Positions 14,066 to 16,757 of a stretch of 16,757 nucleotides of DNA are shown in pieces (within the stretch, counting starts at the first letter, position 1; each line of letters opens with the position of its first letter). The notes under the pieces were generated by a model. The model saw only the letters and a list, made by a program, of their open reading frames with translations. It was not told where the DNA came from and ran no database searches. Source of the stretch: Bifidobacteriaceae bacterium (lineage in GTDB: Bacteria > Actinomycetota > Actinomycetes > Actinomycetales > WQXJ01); contig JAIRTF010000253.1 of assembly GCA_031255075.1 (NCBI GenBank), positions 1 through 16,757 on the forward strand, in the 5' to 3' direction. The position numbers and the translations under genes were made by a program.

Positions 14066-15082
14066 CTAGCCAACTTCGCCTGGGGCTGGTGTCTGACCGG
14101 TGATGAACTCCTTCAGCGGGCAGAGGATCTCCGCTTGCGGAGTGGCACCACCCAGCCAGTCCTTGATTTGACCAATCACCTGGCGGCCGTAGCTCTCCGG
14201 CTCTTGGGCCACGCAGAACGGGTAGGCCTCGGTCAGCGGTTCTTCTGACGCGCAGAAGCCGTAAACCTTGACGTCCTTACCTTGGGTCTGAATGGCTTGC
14301 AGGGCGCCGTAGGCCGCTGGGCCGGTTGAGGCGAACAGCACGTTCACATCAGGGTTGCCGGTCAGCAGCTCGGTGGTGGCGGTCATCGAATCGTCTTGCT
14401 TGACGTTGCCGTCTACCTCAGCCACCACGGCGGCGTTCGGGTTGGCGGCGATCGCATCTTTGAAGCCCTGGTCGCGCAGCAGCACCGGCACTTCGTCCGG
14501 TTCGGTGATGAAACCGATCTTCAGTTCGGCATCGGCACCGAAGTCCCGCAGAACTGCTTCGGCGCTCTGGCGGCCACCGGCCACGTTGTCAGCACCGAGG
14601 TACTGGACAATGGTGGCGTTTTGGTCTGTCAGAGCTTCGTCAGACAGGATCACGTTGACAGTGAAGACGGGTACGCCGGCGTCATTGGCTGCCTTGACGA
14701 TGGCCGCACCAGGTTCTGACTTGACAGCGTTCAGCACGAAAGCGCAGGGCTGCTTCTGCAGCATGGTTTGGGCTTGAGCCAGCTGGGTCGCGTCGTTGTC
14801 ATCAGCGATTTGGACCTCAACGTTGAAGCCGGCCTCGGTGCCGGCCTCTTCAAAGCCGCGCTTCATGGCGATGTAATAGGGGTTGGTCAGGTTTGGTAGT
14901 GCCACAGCGACGTAGGGATTGTCTCCATCGCAGGCTGCTGGCCGGGGAATGGAACCAGCAGCGCCGCTGGGCCCGCCGCTTCCTCCGGGGTCCTTGGCTG
15001 GGTCGTCAACACCAGTGGTGCAGGCCGCCAGAAGCAACAGCGCTGCGGGTAGGGCTACCAGCCGAATTGATACTCGTCTCAT
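14066..15082 (-). CDS. Sugar-binding lipoprotein of the RbsB-like (periplasmic-binding-protein type 1) family
   Basis: This 338-residue protein is the extracellular substrate-binding part of the importer. It begins MRRVSIRLVALPAALLLLAA with Cys21 in a good lipobox (LAAC), so it is lipid-anchored on the outer face of the membrane. A Gly/Pro/Asp-rich linker follows to about residue 45. The binding fold shows VAVALPNLTNPYYIAMKRGF at 58-77, VPVFTVNVIL at 137-146 and ADNVAGGRQSAEAV at 164-177, as in Peripla_BP_4 proteins. Five further Cys (51, 113, 277, 290, 321) are unusual in this family. ATG 15082 is chosen because the longer frame lacks a signal peptide; AAAGGA lies about 11 bases upstream. 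It lies 67 bp after the permease gene. Confidence 0.9.
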   Translation of the reverse strand: MRRVSIRLVALPAALLLLAACTTGVDDPAKDPGGSGGPSGAAGSIPRPAACDGDNPYVAVALPNLTNPYYIAMKRGFEEAGTEAGFNVEVQIADDNDATQLAQAQTMLQKQPCAFVLNAVKSEPGAAIVKAANDAGVPVFTVNVILSDEALTDQNATIVQYLGADNVAGGRQSAEAVLRDFGADAELKIGFITEPDEVPVLLRDQGFKDAIAANPNAAVVAEVDGNVKQDDSMTATTELLTGNPDVNVLFASTGPAAYGALQAIQTQGKDVKVYGFCASEEPLTEAYPFCVAQEPESYGRQVIGQIKDWLGGATPQAEILCPLKEFITGQTPAPGEVG

Positions 15083-15102
15083 ATTTGTGCGTTTCCTTTC
15101 TT

Positions 15103-15117
15103 CGCCACTGTTTGGCG
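15103..15117 (-). other. Short hairpin before the binding-protein gene
   Basis: CGCCA and TGGCG flank a 5-base loop in the 67-bp gap between the permease and binding-protein genes, just upstream of the latter's ribosome binding site. It may act as an mRNA processing or stability element that lets the binding protein be made in excess. This is a weak call. Confidence 0.3.
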
Positions 15118-15149
15118 TTTGAAGTTGTGAATCCCAGCTAGGTGGGCGG

Positions 15150-16235
15150 TCATTGGTTGGGGGTCGGTTCGGGGGCGGCCGCCGATTCGTCTGCGGCTGC
15201 CGTCTTGGCGGTGGCCGCGGCCGGCGGGGATGCTCCTTCGGAGCCACCACCTGGTGGCCCGTGGGCCGGTCTTCGTGCCAGCTTGGAGAACAGCTGGCCA
15301 ATGGAGGCTTCGCGGCGGTAGGTGTCCAGCACCACGCCGGCCAGAATGATGGCGCCAATCACCAGCGGCTGCCAGTAGCTCTCTACCCCCACCACGTTCA
15401 TGCCGTTGGACACTGTGGCGATCAGAATTGAGCCGACCAGGGCACCGGGAATGGTGCCGATCCCGCCAAACAAGCTGACCCCGCCAACCACCGCGGAGGC
15501 GATGGAGTAGAACAGCTCGTTGCCGGAGCCGGCTACCGGGTAGCCCACCATCAGACGGCTGGTGGTGATCAATCCGCCAACTGCCGCGCACAACCCGGAC
15601 ACGCCGTAGACGGTCAGGGTGACGCGGGAGATCGAAATGCCGGCCAGGCGGGAGGTTTCGGCGTTCCCGCCAACGGCGTAGATGTGGACGCCCATGGGTG
15701 TGCGGCGCAGCACAAAGGTCAGCACGATAGCCGCGATGATCAGCAGCACCACCGGCATCGGAATCTCCCAAAGGCTGGACCGGCCGATCAGTGCGAAGTA
15801 CGGGTCCTTGACGGACACGGATTGGGCGCCGGTCAAGATTTTGGGGACCGATGCCGCGATGCCGAAAGTAGAGAACGTCACGATGAACGGTGGCAGCTTG
15901 GCGTAGTGGACCATCACCCCGTTGAATATGCCCACCAATACTCCGGCTACCAGGGCGATGATGGTGGCCCCCCACCAGGGCACGCCGTGGTACATAGCCA
16001 GAGCCGCCAACATGCCGGTTAGGGCCACATTGGAGCCGGTCGAAAGGTCAATTCCGCCGGTTAGCAGCACAAATGTCTGCCCCAGAGCCAGGAAGGCGAT
16101 GACTGCGCCGTTGAGCAGCAGGATCTGCACGTTGTTCATGGTCCGGAAGTTTGGCGACAGCATGGAGAAGACCAGCAAGACCAACACCACGATGCCGATG
16201 ACGCCCATCTCATCAGGTAGGCGGCGACGCTTCAT
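15150..16235 (-). CDS. Sugar ABC transporter permease, RbsC-like
   Basis: This 361-residue integral membrane protein forms the channel of the importer. The N-terminus MKRRRLPDEMGVIGIVVLVL starts the first of about 8-10 membrane segments. Family-typical stretches are FLALGQTFVLLTGGIDLSTG, PPFIVTFSTFG and the cytoplasmic loop AVGGNAETSRLAGI, which contacts the ATPase. Residues 321-361 are an extra Ala/Pro/Gly-rich tail (ASPPAAATAKTAAADESAAA) not found in RbsC. ATG 16235 is preceded by AAAGGGG with an 8-base spacer. It is the first gene of the minus-strand locus, divergent from the SorC-type regulator. Only one permease gene is present, so the membrane part should be a homodimer. Confidence 0.92.
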   Translation of the reverse strand: MKRRRLPDEMGVIGIVVLVLLVFSMLSPNFRTMNNVQILLLNGAVIAFLALGQTFVLLTGGIDLSTGSNVALTGMLAALAMYHGVPWWGATIIALVAGVLVGIFNGVMVHYAKLPPFIVTFSTFGIAASVPKILTGAQSVSVKDPYFALIGRSSLWEIPMPVVLLIIAAIVLTFVLRRTPMGVHIYAVGGNAETSRLAGISISRVTLTVYGVSGLCAAVGGLITTSRLMVGYPVAGSGNELFYSIASAVVGGVSLFGGIGTIPGALVGSILIATVSNGMNVVGVESYWQPLVIGAIILAGVVLDTYRREASIGQLFSKLARRPAHGPPGGGSEGASPPAAATAKTAAADESAAAPEPTPNQ

Positions 16236-16329
16236 ACTTTGAGCCCCTTTGCGACAAACTATTGCGCTCTAACGAGCACCAACGCGCTCTTTAGTGCTAA
16301 TCTACTGCTACCGATCGAGGAAGGCAACG
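16236..16329. promoter_or_regulatory. Divergent control region of the sugar locus
   Basis: These 94 bases separate the importer operon from the regulator and must hold both promoters. A possible -10 for the regulator is TAATCT at 16298-16303. No clean -35 was found. The minus-strand promoter is not obvious either; TTGGTG (reverse complement of 16277-16282) is a possible -35 only. The two repeats listed next occupy the centre, where a regulator would control both directions. Confidence 0.55.
16264..16297. promoter_or_regulatory. Pair of 14-bp repeats, probable operator of the SorC-type regulator
   Basis: GCGCTCTAACGAGC (16264-16277) and GCGCTCTTTAGTGC (16284-16297) match at 10 of 14 positions and start exactly 20 bp apart, two DNA turns. 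The first is itself partly palindromic (GCTC-TAAC-GAGC). Same-face repeats between divergent genes are what a tetrameric SorC/DeoR-type regulator would bind. Sequence is seen directly; the ligand is inferred from position. Confidence 0.5.
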
Positions 16330-16757
16330 ATGTCAGGTAACGAATCGATAACATTTGAGGAAGAATCCGCTCAAGTGAGCACTCAGTCCAGCCTGACTGG
16401 GCGGCGGCTGCTGGCCGAAGTGGCGCGCCGGTATTACCTACGTGATGAAGCCAAAAAGGACATTGCCGAGGCCATGGGCTTGTCTCGCTTCAAAGTGGCC
16501 CGCCTGCTGACCCAAGCCCGCGCCAACGGAGTGGTCACCATCACCGTCGAAGCCGTCGCCCCGGTAATCGAATCGCTATCCACGGAACTGTCCGCTCATT
16601 GGCGAATCCCCACCACTGTGGTTGATTCCGGCGCCGGCCGCGAGGCAGAAGTCCGTCAAGCCATCGGCGTGGCGGCGGCCGAACGGCTGACCAACTCGTT
16701 GCGGGACGGCGACCTCGTAGGCCTGGCCTGGGGGCGAAGCCTGACTGCCATGGCTGA
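16330..16757 (+). CDS. SorC/DeoR-family sugar-responsive transcription regulator, partial
   Basis: The gene runs off the right edge after 142 codons. ATG 16330 follows GAGGAAGG with a short spacer. After about 22 residues of acidic leader, residues 23-75 form a helix-turn-helix domain: RRLLAEVARRYYLRDEAKKD, then IAEAMGLSRFKVARLLTQAR and NGVVTITV. The pattern of LSRxKVxRLL with a following 'GxV.I.V' strand is typical of SorC-family regulators such as LsrR, DeoR of Bacillus and SorC. The beginning of the effector domain is visible up to GLAWGRSLTAMA, which matches the SorC 'WG' segment that contacts a phosphorylated sugar. It is transcribed away from the importer operon. It most likely represses that operon until the sugar phosphate made by the pathway binds. 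Confidence 0.88.
   Translation, partial: MSGNESITFEEESAQVSTQSSLTGRRLLAEVARRYYLRDEAKKDIAEAMGLSRFKVARLLTQARANGVVTITVEAVAPVIESLSTELSAHWRIPTTVVDSGAGREAEVRQAIGVAAAERLTNSLRDGDLVGLAWGRSLTAMA

Noticed and set aside
8417..16757. lsr-type autoinducer-2 uptake operon
   Set aside because: SorC regulator, FGGY kinase and RbsABC-like importer recall lsr, but there is one permease rather than two, no LsrG or LsrF-like aldolase, and the kinase matches xylulokinase better.
1..16757. CRISPR array, insertion sequence or prophage genes
   Set aside because: No regularly spaced repeats, transposase, integrase or phage structural proteins were seen on either strand.

Overview
The window looks like chromosomal DNA of a high-GC Gram-positive bacterium, most likely an actinomycete. 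The evidence is GC-rich codons through most of the window, an actinobacterial-type dCMP deaminase, a TsnR-type rRNA methyltransferase, Ala/Pro/Lys-rich protein tails and strong AGGAGG-type ribosome binding sites. Genus cannot be assigned from this sequence alone.

Layout. (1) Positions 1-2412: a secreted or surface protein cut by the left edge, with a calcium-binding repeat and a papain/C39-like domain. It overlaps a gene for a membrane-anchored protein of unknown function, and a 79-residue hypothetical follows. This part uses visibly more A/T-rich codons than the rest. (2) 2413-3267: a hairpin-rich noncoding stretch ending in a good intrinsic terminator, then a DUF1778/TacA-like antitoxin gene without a toxin beside it. 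(3) 3209-5380: a two-gene operon with its own promoter, encoding a SpoVT/AbrB-domain protein with a histone-like tail and an ABC1/UbiB-family atypical kinase. (4) 5342-8307, minus strand: a TsnR-family 23S rRNA ribose methyltransferase, a GH1 beta-glucosidase with a Lys-rich insertion, and a dCMP deaminase. (5) 8353-16235, minus strand: a sugar uptake and catabolism locus. Its order of transcription is RbsC-like permease, RbsB-like lipoprotein, RbsA-like double ATPase, SIS-domain sugar-phosphate isomerase, xylulokinase-like FGGY kinase, FSA/TalC-like transaldolase, and a diaminopentanoate-dehydrogenase-like oxidoreductase, followed by a large nested hairpin. (6) 16236-16757: a short divergent promoter region with two 14-bp repeats exactly 20 bp apart, and the start of a SorC/DeoR-family sugar-responsive regulator cut by the right edge.

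How the genes work together. The minus-strand locus is a complete import-to-glycolysis module: regulator, ABC importer, isomerase, kinase and aldolase. Its substrate is unknown; a pentose, pentitol or ketose is most likely from the enzyme set. The most distinctive points are the unassigned substrate with an amine-dehydrogenase-like last gene, the Asn-to-Thr change in the transaldolase TTNP motif, the TsnR homologue without a visible thiopeptide cluster, the AbrB-ABC1 kinase pair, and low-complexity segments inserted into or appended to several unrelated proteins. No CRISPR array, insertion sequence, rRNA or convincing tRNA was seen.
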